Origin: Schistocephalus solidus
Lineage: Eukaryota; Platyhelminthes; Cestoda; Diphyllobothriidea; Diphyllobothriidae
Reading direction: 5' to 3'
DNA: 64,000 bases
Assembly: GCA_017591395.1 (NCBI GenBank)
Contig: WEDG01000794.1
Coordinates: 186,001-250,000 of the forward strand
Within the stretch, counting starts at the first letter, position 1. Each line of letters starts with the position of its first letter. Below, piece after piece: positions 23,901-29,620 of the stretch. Made by a program: the position numbers and the translations under genes. The notes beneath the pieces were generated by a model. The model was not told the origin of the DNA. It did no database searches and worked only from the letters and a program-made list of their open reading frames with translations.

Positions 23901-24063
23901 AGTTCAAATCTCTCCTGCTCCAGAAAAGTTTGTTGTTGGAAGTGAAGAATCCAACGGCAAGCCACTGTCCGATGAAGCCTGTCAGGCACCTTACGAGGAA
24001 TGCGAACCGGCAATTATGGACTACGAGGACTGGGACTCGAGGATGAAGGAGAAGGGTGCTTGA
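3958..24063 (+). CDS. Adhesion-type GPCR with laminin G-like repeats, 12 exons, 5' incomplete
   Basis: The span joins 12 exons: 3958-4152, 4828-4993, 5459-5774, 8431-8740, 9002-9388, 9476-10066, 10376-11859, 15089-15467, 16060-16223, 16437-18110, 18207-18333 and 23833-24063. Borders are GT-AG and phases agree across all junctions once two one-base homopolymer shifts are allowed, giving about 2007 codons before TGA. Layout by residue: laminin G/pentraxin-like repeats roughly 60-1265, Cys-rich segment 1277-1331, GAIN-like region from 1332, GPS about 1633-1675, seven membrane helices about 1700-1945, cytoplasmic tail to 2007. Adhesion GPCRs sit in the plasma membrane and couple extracellular contacts to G proteins; ligand and pathway are unknown. 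No start codon or signal peptide is in view, so exons are missing upstream. No AATAAA is seen in the 500 bp after the stop. Confidence 0.85.
4153..4827 (+). other. Intron with degenerate GTTAGG-like tract
   Basis: The intron lies between two phase-0 borders. It holds a low-complexity stretch at about 4495-4600 in which TTAG and GGTTA words recur imperfectly. Flanking sequence (about 4600-4660) partly matches sequence beside a similar tract at 24.78-24.9 kb, so this is probably a dispersed repeat. Confidence 0.5.
4828..4993 (+). CDS. Receptor exon 2: first laminin G-like repeat, N-terminal half
   Basis: Acceptor TTCCTCAG, donor TTTTTG|GTAAGC, phase 0 to phase 1. The product contains CLNDLTKCPEGFSVGAWISL, the conserved start of a laminin G/pentraxin-like repeat: a Cys pair, then GF, then an aromatic beta strand. 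The same pattern recurs at the other repeat starts of this protein. The exon starts within the mature protein, so no start codon is expected. Confidence 0.8.
5459..5774 (+). CDS. Receptor exon 3: first laminin G-like repeat, C-terminal half, frameshifted
   Basis: Acceptor CCTGTTCCAG, phase 1. The product includes FNLGISVPGGLLEGVNIFIN, the typical core strand pair of this fold, then ILGSWEQD and AVSDLVGWK. An in-frame TGA follows at 5745-5747. Adding one base in the A4 run at 5728-5731 restores a frame ending VTDFWDTL at the good donor GTAAGC (5775), phase 0, matching the next exon. Alternative: the strong donor GTGAGT at 5654, phase 1, with acceptor 8434, skips the damaged part without a shift but drops the conserved SDLVGW strand. 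I prefer the first model. Confidence 0.7.
6570..6725 (-). repeat. Truncated repeat A copy (tRNA-like tandem family)
   Basis: Read on the minus strand, this matches the non-tRNA half of repeat A closely, including ATTGATTGC-type sequence, ATACGTTGCAGTAG and GTGTGATTAAACT. The tRNA-like part with the Pol III boxes is missing. It is a single dispersed fragment within a receptor intron. Confidence 0.75.
6960..7410 (+). mobile_element. Solitary 5' leader of an RTE-type LINE
   Basis: The GC-rich stretch matches the 39.33-39.74 kb leader of the RTE element downstream. Shared blocks include GCGGCCACACCCCGG, GGCTAAACCAGGTGAGGG, TAGGCGGCCCAG and CCATAGTGGAGTTCGGCAGC, in the same order and strand. No endonuclease or reverse transcriptase follows it. 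A 5' leader without a body is unusual for a LINE, because insertions usually lose the 5' end. Confidence 0.75.
8431..8740 (+). CDS. Receptor exon 4: linker between laminin G-like repeats
   Basis: Acceptor TTTCTCCTAG (phase 0), donor CTCG|GTACGT (phase 1). It encodes about 103 residues, with segments such as HFWTTDAYMLYDAE, VPGFSLSSLYKPMG and KKEYFML. I know no domain with this sequence; it sits between the first and second laminin G-like repeats. An alternative acceptor four bases downstream (exon from 8435, phase 1) would fit the other splice model for exon 3. Confidence 0.75.
9002..9388 (+). CDS. Receptor exon 5: second laminin G-like repeat, start
   Basis: Acceptor GTTTGTTAG after a pyrimidine-rich tract, donor CTGG|GTAAAT; phase 1 at both ends. 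The nearer CCCAG (8981-8984) is rejected because its phase gives a stop within five codons. The product includes NHCLHNPSEEICGTSGVTLS, the Cys-bearing repeat start, followed by LWISI and TGWAVFTHGNLLGVSVG, which fit beta strands of the fold. Confidence 0.82.
9476..10066 (+). CDS. Receptor exon 6: second laminin G-like repeat, end, and linker
   Basis: A short 87-bp intron separates it from exon 5. Acceptor ACATTTCAG, donor CGAG|GTAATA, phase 1 at both ends. It opens with DTWVNLGIIWSPSEGLTLLL, the classic mid-domain segment of a laminin G/pentraxin-like repeat, and continues to NGEDYNMQT. A long linker follows (about residues 490-640), ending in TDTCPSKYLCMYR, the Cys lead-in to the next repeat. 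Confidence 0.85.
10067..10375 (+). other. Short intron between receptor exons 6 and 7
   Basis: AT-rich, starts GTAATA, with pyrimidine-rich sequence before two closely spaced AG acceptors (10364-10365 and 10374-10375). Nothing else recognisable. Confidence 0.6.
10376..11859 (+). CDS. Receptor exon 7: third and fourth laminin G-like repeats, start of fifth
   Basis: The largest exon, 1484 bp, uninterrupted. Repeat 3 includes GGWYSLMAL, FGLALIEGGWKLGGWIVM and YDQWFHVALAVF with the following HILLNGKV. Repeat 4 includes LCTHGNAQSYIVL, RFAVVVRSS and TWNYIQVYVYS with DIKVNGD. The fifth starts at CLTSPDSRCDIFTISFWVK. The donor is GAG|GTAAGC, phase 0. For the acceptor, TTCACAG (exon from 10376) matches the phase-1 end of exon 6. 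The nearer TTTTAG (exon from 10366) would add GFT but breaks phase by one base. Confidence 0.88.
11944..12013. repeat. (TA)n microsatellite, left of the palindrome
   Basis: About 68 bp of uninterrupted TA dinucleotides, ending directly at the left arm of the palindrome (GAAAAGAAAAATG). Confidence 0.95.
12058..12088 (-). ncRNA. Hammerhead ribozyme-like core, left palindrome arm
   Basis: This is the mirror copy of the core in the right arm, read on the minus strand: CTGACGA, eight-pair stem II, GAAA. Here GAAA runs into ATTTAC, as in the Penelope-like copy at 61.4 kb, whereas the right arm has a longer A-run. Activity is not shown. Confidence 0.5.
12568..12598 (+). ncRNA. Hammerhead ribozyme-like core, right palindrome arm
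   Basis: CTGACGA (12568-12574) fits the CUGANGA core. GGGTTGGT and ACCAACTT (12576-12583 and 12587-12594) then form an eight-pair stem II, with two G-U pairs and loop GTC, followed by GAAA (12595-12598). Hammerhead motifs are known in Penelope-like elements. I could not place the third strand with the cleavage site (UH) securely, so activity is unproven. Confidence 0.5.
12687..12754. repeat. (TA)n microsatellite, right of the palindrome
   Basis: About 68 bp of TA dinucleotides, ending at ATGGCAAAGA, the same terminal sequence that abuts another (TA)n tract at 27.88 kb. Confidence 0.95.
12755..12905 (+). mobile_element. (TA)n-linked terminal sequence, probably Penelope-related
   Basis: It starts ATGGCAAAGA right after the TA tract and continues through TACCGTACT, CGTGTTTCGCC and CAACGAGGGGTTCGGC. 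The same series occurs inverted at about 27780-27885, and its first part again at 27607-27642. The Penelope link is inferred from the neighbours of those copies. Confidence 0.55.
13240..13975 (-). repeat. Repeat B copies, minus orientation
   Basis: Two to three units, including the well-kept one at about 13395-13710. Read on the minus strand they show a TGGCTCAATGG-type A box, a tRNA-like 3' half ending in a B box (worn here), then the conserved CTGAYGACGGCTAATAAGCC core. They lie inside the receptor intron and face the plus-strand copies just downstream. Confidence 0.75.
13976..14600 (+). repeat. Repeat B copies, plus orientation
   Basis: Two units start near 14150 and 14450. The second has a clear A box (about 14454-14470, GTGGTTCAATGG), a perfect B box GGTTCGAATCC (14499-14509), and the hammerhead-like core from about 14543. 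With the preceding minus-strand units they form a large imperfect inverted repeat. Confidence 0.75.
14600..14715 (+). repeat. Repeat B-associated tail, subtype C
   Basis: The sequence GACGAGTGAGTCCTGTAGCC with its surroundings reappears on the minus strand at about 26395-26475, again next to a repeat B-like tRNA-derived unit. This suggests a distinct subfamily with its own tail. Confidence 0.55.
15089..15467 (+). CDS. Receptor exon 8: fifth laminin G-like repeat
   Basis: Acceptor TACTAACAG, phase 0; donor CTAG|GTAAGT, phase 1. The product continues the repeat begun in exon 7: DELLVLSTGPPEF, GLAVYVQHS, then KWTNVGIVYVAPTES (mid-domain W strand), LEVYKDGKVLAS and GIYLGDAV. The upstream TACTAAC also resembles a consensus branch point, though it lies very close to the AG. 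Confidence 0.88.
15468..16059 (+). other. Intron between receptor exons 8 and 9
   Basis: AT-rich, begins GTAAGTAAG, ends TTCTACCCAG. No further feature seen. Confidence 0.6.
16060..16223 (+). CDS. Receptor exon 9: Cys-rich segment before GAIN
   Basis: Too short for a routine ORF scan, but strongly supported. It has acceptor TTTTTCTACCCAG and donor TTG|GTGAGT, and its phase 1-to-0 length is exactly what the neighbouring exons need. It encodes about 55 residues with five cysteines, in segments such as GASCGTPRQTRK, LGECTLNE and VCQNIQHCELLYKGVCLDEN. The spacing does not match the hormone-receptor domain found before GAIN in some adhesion receptors, so I leave it unnamed. Confidence 0.85.
16437..18110 (+). 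CDS. Receptor exon 10: GAIN, GPS and transmembrane helices 1-5, frameshifted
   Basis: Acceptor TTTCCTTTAG, phase 0. A GAIN-like region of about 300 residues leads to the GPS: CVYWND, a Trp (DNRWDPF), ICRQV, TCRCKHPGTFAVAM. Helix 1 is around LSFLALISLLVYLY, helix 2 LTLALAGYHLTFMFI, helix 3 from IGCLVSSLFLH. One extra T in the T4 run at 17777-17780 breaks the frame. In the next frame helix 3 resumes (LFGSAYIAWHMCQCFYLF) with the right spacing from His to Trp, followed by helix 4 (YIFLGWIVSPIIVVIVYAIS) and helix 5 (FWLLLSLVCCFILL). Donor TTCA|GTAAGT, phase 2. N-glycosylation sites (NFT, NIT, NAT, NWT, NQT, NDS) fit an extracellular N-terminal half. Confidence 0.9.
18207..18333 (+). CDS. Receptor exon 11: transmembrane helix 6 and start of helix 7
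   Basis: Acceptor TGCTTTTAG, phase 2. Codons give HQMWLAIAITAYIIVIFHFF (helix 6), then YTRTTYVAFIYWALNAFQ (outer part of helix 7). The donor CAG|GTTGGT is weak but keeps phase 0, and the next exon completes the helix exactly. Confidence 0.85.
19555..19620 (+). repeat. Short dispersed repeat shared with 37.65 kb
   Basis: GACTGAGGTCG, then CTCAGTCT, then an AT-rich stretch ending in a CAATC word, recurs at about 37655-37710. Too short to classify. Confidence 0.4.
19718..20158. repeat. Complex minisatellite, TGGTGGTACTCCCATTCTGG type
   Basis: Units of about 26 bp (TGGTGGTACTCCCATTCTGG plus TGGTAC) alternate with about 33-bp units that carry GTGCAGTGGCTGAC instead. Some units have a single A/G change. 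The long minus-strand ORFs over it are by-products of the repeat. Confidence 0.92.
20405..20500 (+). repeat. Repeat B fragment
   Basis: Contains GCCTGACGACAGCTAATAAG followed by AAATGGCCATTTC and TTTTTGTC, the downstream half of repeat B. The tRNA-like half is missing. Confidence 0.6.
20755..20985. repeat. Compound trinucleotide microsatellite
   Basis: An ATC/CAT-rich stretch (about 20755-20835) passes into imperfect and then perfect AGT repeats (about 20851-20980). Low-complexity ORFs on both strands here are artefacts. Confidence 0.93.
21596..22081 (-). CDS. Unrecognised 161-codon antisense ORF in a receptor intron
   Basis: An ATG-started ORF of mixed composition, with segments such as SPELQFRGVFLCRRQ and SEQVEATLGTLRQQ. 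It matches no family I recognise and is not low-complexity. It could be a chance ORF, a repeat-derived piece or an exon of a nested gene. No splice partner is evident. Confidence 0.2.
   Translation of the reverse strand: MATFEKVSPELQFRGVFLCRRQVNPQLTRQTSIVFMDSRDLANKPKDTMFRATHHNISTAAVAKSVKYLMPSEQVEATLGTLRQQSHIFYGVLESLALIKTAKKIGNYCDHRQHPPKPHSSSPASIPPCPGYPIFRLSHPAESRDCGFRSIYHTLSSLTQV
23833..24063 (+). CDS. Receptor exon 12: end of helix 7 and cytoplasmic tail, with stop
   Basis: Acceptor GTTTCTTTTCAG, phase 0, then GGIVAFCLGLLDANHF, which completes helix 7 across a 5.5-kb intron. A basic patch follows (GRKRRKRVQ), as expected just inside the membrane, then a short acidic tail (EECEPAIMDYEDWDSR) ending at TGA 24061-24063. 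The tail is about 60 residues and has no class I PDZ-type terminus. Confidence 0.88.
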   Translation, partial: GGIVAFCLGLLDANHFGRKRRKRVQISPAPEKFVVGSEESNGKPLSDEACQAPYEECEPAIMDYEDWDSRMKEKGA

Positions 24064-26200
24064 ATGAAATACCACAGTTTCCGCAACATACCGAAATGAT
24101 ACAGTTTTTCTCTCACTTAATCAATGTCACTCATCCGCTTCATTTCTTTACATAAAAAATCGAGACTGAACGGTCCTTATGCTACCTTAGTCTTCTCTAT
24201 CCGCCATAGCACCGTGCGATTATGCTTGCAAGCTTTGTCTCGATAGGTGCACCGCCATTGGTCAGTGAGAACATTTGCTCTTCTATAATTGGTCAAAGGT
24301 CGAACCAGTCAGGTAGATAGGCTTCGCTTATCGTGGCTTTGCCGATCGAAGAAAATGGCGTTTGTTCGCGATCAAAAAGTACTAAGTGAAATTTTGAGGA
24401 CAGATGGGAGTTTCAGTCAAATTGCAAGTAATATTTCGGGGTCTATAAAGTCCAACAGAAAGGCGCACTTGAAGGAGCATATGTTCAACCAAAAAACAAA
24501 AATTTGGTCGTGAGAGTAATTGCCGATATAAATTTTTATCTGCCCGAAACAAACCAGTCTTTTCCTAAGACTTTCGCCTTCATCGACAACACCTATAAAC
24601 AGCAGGATAGTTTACGCCCGCAAAGGACCACAGAGGGTCCAGGTTATTTGCTCAGTCATTTCTTTGAGGCAAATGTTTAATAACAGTAACGGATCCTTTG
24701 TATGGATCCGTGTTCCTAGGCTTATTATAACCAGGTACGACACGGAACAGGATTCTCATAATACACGTGGCCTTACGCTAAGAGGGTTAGGTTGAGTGTT
24801 CGGGTTAGACTTAGGGGAGTATGCGTGGATAGGTGTCCCCTGGAATTTAGCGCAAACCACATTTTATACCGGGACGGCTATTCCTGTGTGTAATCTTGGG
24901 GCCATCGTTTCGTCTAAGTGGCGCGATTCTGAGAGGGTACACCGAGTTCTGAAAGCGAGATAAACCGGTCGCTGACATTGAATGGATATTCTGCATGTTC
25001 CATGCTTGCCTCGAGGTCATGCTAATCGGCTTTCAGTGAGGAAAATAGAAACCTTAAAGTAAAAACTGAAATGGCGAGGCAGTCTAATGTAGGTTGCCCA
25101 TCCTAGGGATAGGTAAGGCTGACTGATGACGGCTAATAAGCCAGAAATTGTCACTTCAAACTCCTTTGTATTTGTCAGCAGTGTTATACTTAACTGCTAA
25201 GTAAGCGGCCCCAATGAAAGCAATCACTCAGTGAGCAGAGCAATTGGCCTCCACCAAATTGCCTAGAAAAAAGGCAGCCATTATTTTGAACAAGTAAGAA
25301 TTAGACAAAGAACCGAAAACTATGCCCAAAGTAGTCCGCTCTGACAATGAACGTCTAATCTTTGGGGTTAGGCAGTTGGTAATAAATCGTGGGCATTTGG
25401 ACGAGGGTCCTAATATTGTCTGCTATTAGTGTTCATCAAAGTAATTGTCAGTGAATTATGTTCTCTCAGACAGCAGCCTAGCGACAAGCAAAGTAATTGA
25501 GGAATATCGCTGACAGCTGCATGAAGTGACAATTTTGTGCGTGTTGAACTCCACTGATCAGGCAGAAGGTGCCTTAAAGACCATCATATTACCATTTACA
25601 GAATATGAAAAACAGACACCGTTTCTTGCTTGGAGCTTTGGTCTAGGGCTCTCGCAGGCCATCGCAGAATATTGTCTTTTTTCACAAGTTCGGGTGACTT
25701 CAATTAATTCGTTGTTCAACAACTAACAGCCCCCGACGAGATTTTATCAGGAAAAAAAAATAATAAGAACAGACACTAGAACCAGTGCATCGTTGATGTC
25801 CATTACTCGGACCTATATATTTTTCATGCAAGAAAAGGCACAGAACGAATTACTGGCTTTCCAGAGCAGGCAAAATCCAAATAGCCACCAGGTGTCACAA
25901 ACAAGCAATCGGTTAAAACATTACATCAGGAAGGGTATCGAAAAAAATCCCGTTGATTGAACCAGTGGTTTTGTAGACTTAGTTTGCCTCCATTCAATCA
26001 ATTTCAACCCCGATTGGCTTTTAGGACCCGCAACACAGATAAGTACCAAAATGGTCTATCATAAGTGTCACGGATAAAGGTTGCTCAGCACCTCGACCCT
26101 TAAATTCGTTGAGACTGCAGCTATGGTACTTATTCGATAGAAAGGACGCGTGACAATGCTTTGACTCCAAATTGGGTGACATATTTCTCGTTTACACACA
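24064..26200. other. 3' flank of the receptor, no confident gene
   Basis: The ORF at 24289-24513 (74 codons) has no recognised motif. A GTTAGG-like tract occurs at about 24780-24825, with flanks resembling those at 4.6 kb. A plus-strand repeat B fragment with an exact hammerhead-like core lies at 25123-25148. The rest is featureless. Confidence 0.5.
25100..25185 (+). repeat. Repeat B fragment with exact hammerhead-like core
   Basis: CTGATGACGGCTAATAAGCC followed by AGAAAT at 25123-25148, then the usual downstream CTCCTTTGTATTTGTCAG-like sequence. The Pol III boxes are absent. Confidence 0.7.
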
Positions 26201-26475
26201 CTTATATATATTGAATGATATTATCGACAAAAACAAGAGAGACTGGAATCGCCATTTCAGGCTTAGTAGCCATCAGCAGTCAGCCATACCCAACCATAGG
26301 TTTTGCGGTGCAGAGGCTCGAACTTGCGACTCATTGGTCAGAAGTCCAAAGTTCTAGCCACTGCGCCATGAGCTCGCTGTCTTGCTGGTTTCGGTCGGAA
26401 ATATTAACGGCTACAGGACTCACTTGTCCCCTCGTGCCTTGGGGCTCATTCTAGACCCCCGCCAGCAGCTGCAGA
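26200..26475 (-). repeat. Repeat B-like unit, subtype C, minus strand
   Basis: On the minus strand there is an A box-like TGGCGCAGTGG and a B box-like AAGTTCGAGCC (about 26295-26375), then a worn core at about 26258-26280. The upstream part matches 14.60-14.71 kb, which defines the subtype. Confidence 0.6.
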
Positions 26476-27300
26476 GTGGCTAGTGATTTAGGCAGAGTGA
26501 TATTACCTTGGATCTGCTGGAGAAATGCCTGAGAGTACTTCAGGTGCCTATACAACCATTTTCCGAAGTTGTAAGTGGGCGGTCCAATGAGTAGTACGAA
26601 GACCCTCAATGGTGCGCCCGCTTTGCGCACTTTTATTACCTTGGATCTGCTGGAGAAATGCCTGAGAGTACTTAAGGTGCCTATACAACCATTTTCCGAA
26701 GTTGTAAGTGGGCGGTCCAATGAGTAGTACGAAGACCCTCAATGGTGCGCCCGCTTTGCGCACTTTTATTACCTTGGATCTGCTGGAGGAATGCCTGAGA
26801 GTACTTCAGGTGCCTATACAACCATTTTCCGAAGTTGTAAGTGGGCGGTCCAATGAGTAGTACGAAGACCCTCAATGGTGCCCCCGCTTTGCGCACTTTT
26901 GAGAGGCCATATGTATGTGCAATACGGAGGTCAATGAGATTAATAAATCTGGAGCCATCGTGAGTTATGAGTTTCAATCTACCGAGCTGAGTAATCTTCT
27001 TCATCACAGATGGGGTCTGCTTTTTAGTTATAACCTCTACATGTGGTGTGCATGATCCCCTAACGTTGAGGACTTGGTTAGCCCTGTTGATAAAGTCAGT
27101 CTTTTCCATGATGATGGTGGCGCCATCCTTATCAGCTGACACAATCGCCATACGGTCGCAGCCGGGACAGAATTGGTGGCGTTTCTTTTGCCGATGGAGG
27201 CTAGTGGCACAGCTGCGTATGTTCACACACATTGCTTCTGGTACAAAAGAGGCCTGGTACCCTAGCACAACCAGCATCAACCGCCATGTCGAGCTGGGCT
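26476..27300 (-). mobile_element. Penelope-like element fragment, reverse transcriptase N-terminal part
   Basis: The minus-strand frame reads VSADKDGATIIMEKTDFINR, the Penelope-type start of the reverse transcriptase (usually ADKG), then ITQLGRLKLI, AHTYGLSKVRKAGAPLRV and GPPTYNFGKWLYRHLK. In live elements the last block reads roughly LPKVHK, PLRPIV, TYNLAKWL. The palm core and nuclease are missing, and the 3' part is a 133-bp triplication. Confidence 0.85.
26502..26900 (-). repeat. 133-bp direct repeat, three copies, inside the Penelope RT
   Basis: Copies start at 26502, 26635 and 26768, each from ATTACCTTGGATCTGCTGG to GCGCACTTT, nearly identical. The period is not a multiple of three, so each copy sits in a different frame. 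Copy 3 continues into normal upstream RT sequence, so copies 1 and 2 are the extras. Confidence 0.95.
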
Positions 27301-27359
27301 CTCATTACGAAGGCCTGAGTGCCCGGCTCACTGACATGCGCCCACACGCTAACAGCATC

Positions 27360-27490
27360 CGCTTATCAAAGCTGGACCAGGGAGACCGGAATGGCCACTT
27401 CTGGCTTATTAGCCGTCATCAGCTCCAGGGCACAACGGAACATACATGTTCCTCAAGCAGATTGGTGAGCCACACACTATCATATATATA
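27360..27490 (-). repeat. Repeat B fragment, minus strand
   Basis: GGAGACCGGAATGGCCA, then CTTCTGGCTTATTAGCCG, fused directly to the CTCCAGGGCACAACGGAAC part of the unit. The fusion implies an internal deletion or a junction of two copies. Confidence 0.65.
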
Positions 27491-27779
27491 TAGGGTTAGA
27501 CCCGAAATTTCAATGAACATTTGGGTCGAAGACAATCAACCACTGTGGAATAAGCACGTAATGCCCATTCTACAAACAAGTAGTACTACTAGTAGTATGA
27601 ATCTTATATGGCAAAGACATTATACCGTACTTCCGACATAGGACCCTAAAAAGTCATATCCGAATCACCTGACTCCATGTCCTGTACTTACTAATTTCAG
27701 AAATTATTTCTCCGATTATTCTCTGGAGTCCATATACCAGAAACCGCATAAAGAACGCTGGGGGACCAACTGAGGAGCC

Positions 27780-27879
27780 GAACCCCTCGTTGCTGTGTCA
27801 CGCAGCAGCAGAAACATCGGCGAAACATGTGTCTGGGCTTTTAGCTAGTACCTTTGTCGGAAGTACGGTATAATTTCTT

Positions 27880-27931
<52 letters not shown>
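27780..27931 (-). mobile_element. Penelope-related terminus with (TA)n
   Basis: On the minus strand the (TA)n (27884-27931) runs into ATGGCAAAGAAATTATACCG, then CGAAACATGT-like sequence through to AACGAGGGGTTCGG, matching 12755-12905 in reverse. Confidence 0.65.
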
Positions 27932-27934
<3 letters not shown>

Positions 27935-29075
27935 CATAGAGGCTGCAATCAACAGTCAACGAGCGTTCCTGGACGTCCTGGCCCATCTTAAGACCGACGG
28001 GAGCCGAAATATGACGGTACATCGAAAGGCTTGCAACACAAGTCAGACCCTTATTACCAAATTAACCGCCCACGGTGCCACACATGCAGTTATGTCCGCA
28101 CGCTTTACAAAAGGGTGCAAATTCATTGTAGCTGGGCATTCGACCAAGGGGAATTTTAAACTCCATCGGTCACCCTCTTAACTTCATACAACGCAGCAGA
28201 CAAACGAGGGACGCTATAATACCAACGATAAAACAACCGAAAATGTGGTAGGCAACGCCGTATATCTAGAAAGTATCTGACACTGTCGCTCGTCTCTTAC
28301 AACTACTGGGAATTGGCGTTTCCAACAGACCTGAGGCGACAATAAGACGTCTGTTCATGAGATCCAAGGCTCCTCTGTCACTCGACAAAACGGCGAACGT
28401 TGTCTCGTTGGTCGCTGAACACTGTGCGGCCTCTGGGCACACCTTTGCTTTCCAGAACGCCGAAATCCTAGGCCGAGGTATCGACCAAACAGCCAGGGAG
28501 ACGTACGAAGCCTGGCACACTGTACAAACTTCCACCAACCGCTGTACCATTCTCCCGGTGGCCTACCATGCCTTACGAGTGCGGCTTAATCGCCGGAAGC
28601 GCAGAAAAGAAGTCAGACTGGTCGCGGTTGCAAGTAAACGCATACCGAGCCAGTACACAGGCCTGAGTTAACCTATATCAATCACCAAATCAGTCATCGG
28701 AGAAACCGTGGAGAACGCAAGCCAGCAAGACCTCCGGTCAGGCTTGAACACATAAGCATGTGAACATAGTTTGTGCATGAAAACGGATGATGAGCGTCTC
28801 CAACCCGATAGGAACGGAGACGCCGGCAACGACTCAGCAACCACCGATGAGATGCGCATGGACAGACGCAAGCGGTGGAGGAGAATGAGATATGCGGTTC
28901 TGGGACAACCGATGCGGGCAATGCAAACGAGATCAATGGACGTTGCCACCCCGACACAGCCCCCAGACTAGGCGAGGGAGAAAAGCGTTGACCAGCAGGA
29001 CAGCGATTAACTCCCTCCCCCTACCCGCACGAATAGTCGTAGAGCCAGCAGAATGCCAGCATGTCGCGCACACAT
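27932..29075 (+). mobile_element. Penelope-like element fragment, late RT and GIY-YIG nuclease part
   Basis: Starts right after the (TA)n tract. Readable pieces are FLDVLAHLKTDGS (RT C-terminal part), LLGIGVSNRPEATIRR and SLVAEHCAASGHTFAFQNAE with ILGRG and EAWHT, the C-terminal half of a Penelope GIY-YIG endonuclease. A hydrophilic tail (about 28771-28968) follows. The GIY-YIG catalytic start is missing and several frames are broken, so it is dead. Confidence 0.8.
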
Positions 29076-29239
29076 AAATACTGTGAGGTGCCGTACAGAA
29101 CCCAACTCCGATGAAGGAATATTGGTTTGATTTTTAAACGCAAGGATATTAACCCTATTGTTCCAGTGATATCCTCCTCTGATAATATATAGATAGATAT
29201 CCCAAGAAATAGAAGTTTATGTCAGGCAAGTTCTTTTGG

Positions 29240-29620
29240 AAAGAGAATTTACTGGGTTAATTTTTGACACCTTGTCCCCAGGTCGTCGTCAGATGCAGAG
29301 TAAGGAAAATGCGCCTAGAAACAGCTAACGCGATGCACCTAAAACATCGATACTGACGTGGCGTTTGCGCCAGTACGCCATCACCGTGTCCCTCCCCCTG
29401 TTCGGATTGGCTCACGTCTCCCACTTCTACCTGCCAGCTTTGTACGCGGCAGCTAACTCAACATGCCGGTTGATGCATGATGTATCTGAGTGCATGGCTT
29501 CGACGAACTCTCTGGCTTTTTTGAAAGTGCAGGCAGCGACAATAAGAGTTTTGTCCCAGGCGTGGGCGTTGCCCATCAAGCAACATCCGATTCACGCAGA
29601 ATAAATGTTGATTAGACTGT
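29240..29620 (-). mobile_element. Penelope-like 3' fragment, minus strand
   Basis: Minus-strand translation of 29440-29590 gives AWDKTLIVAACTFKKAREFV and EAMHSDTSCINRHVEL, matching the nuclease C-terminus in the 61.3-61.8 kb copy (AWDKTRIVGL, REFLEAIHS). A worn hammerhead-like core lies at 29266-29292, with AAAA in place of GAAA. Confidence 0.8.

Noticed and set aside
24289..24513. Small ORF just downstream of the receptor stop
   Set aside because: No homology recognised, non-ATG start, no splice context; probably chance.
26315..26380. Possible functional tRNA gene (A and B boxes, minus strand)
   Set aside because: Acceptor ends do not pair and the sequence continues into repeat B subtype C, so it is SINE-like.
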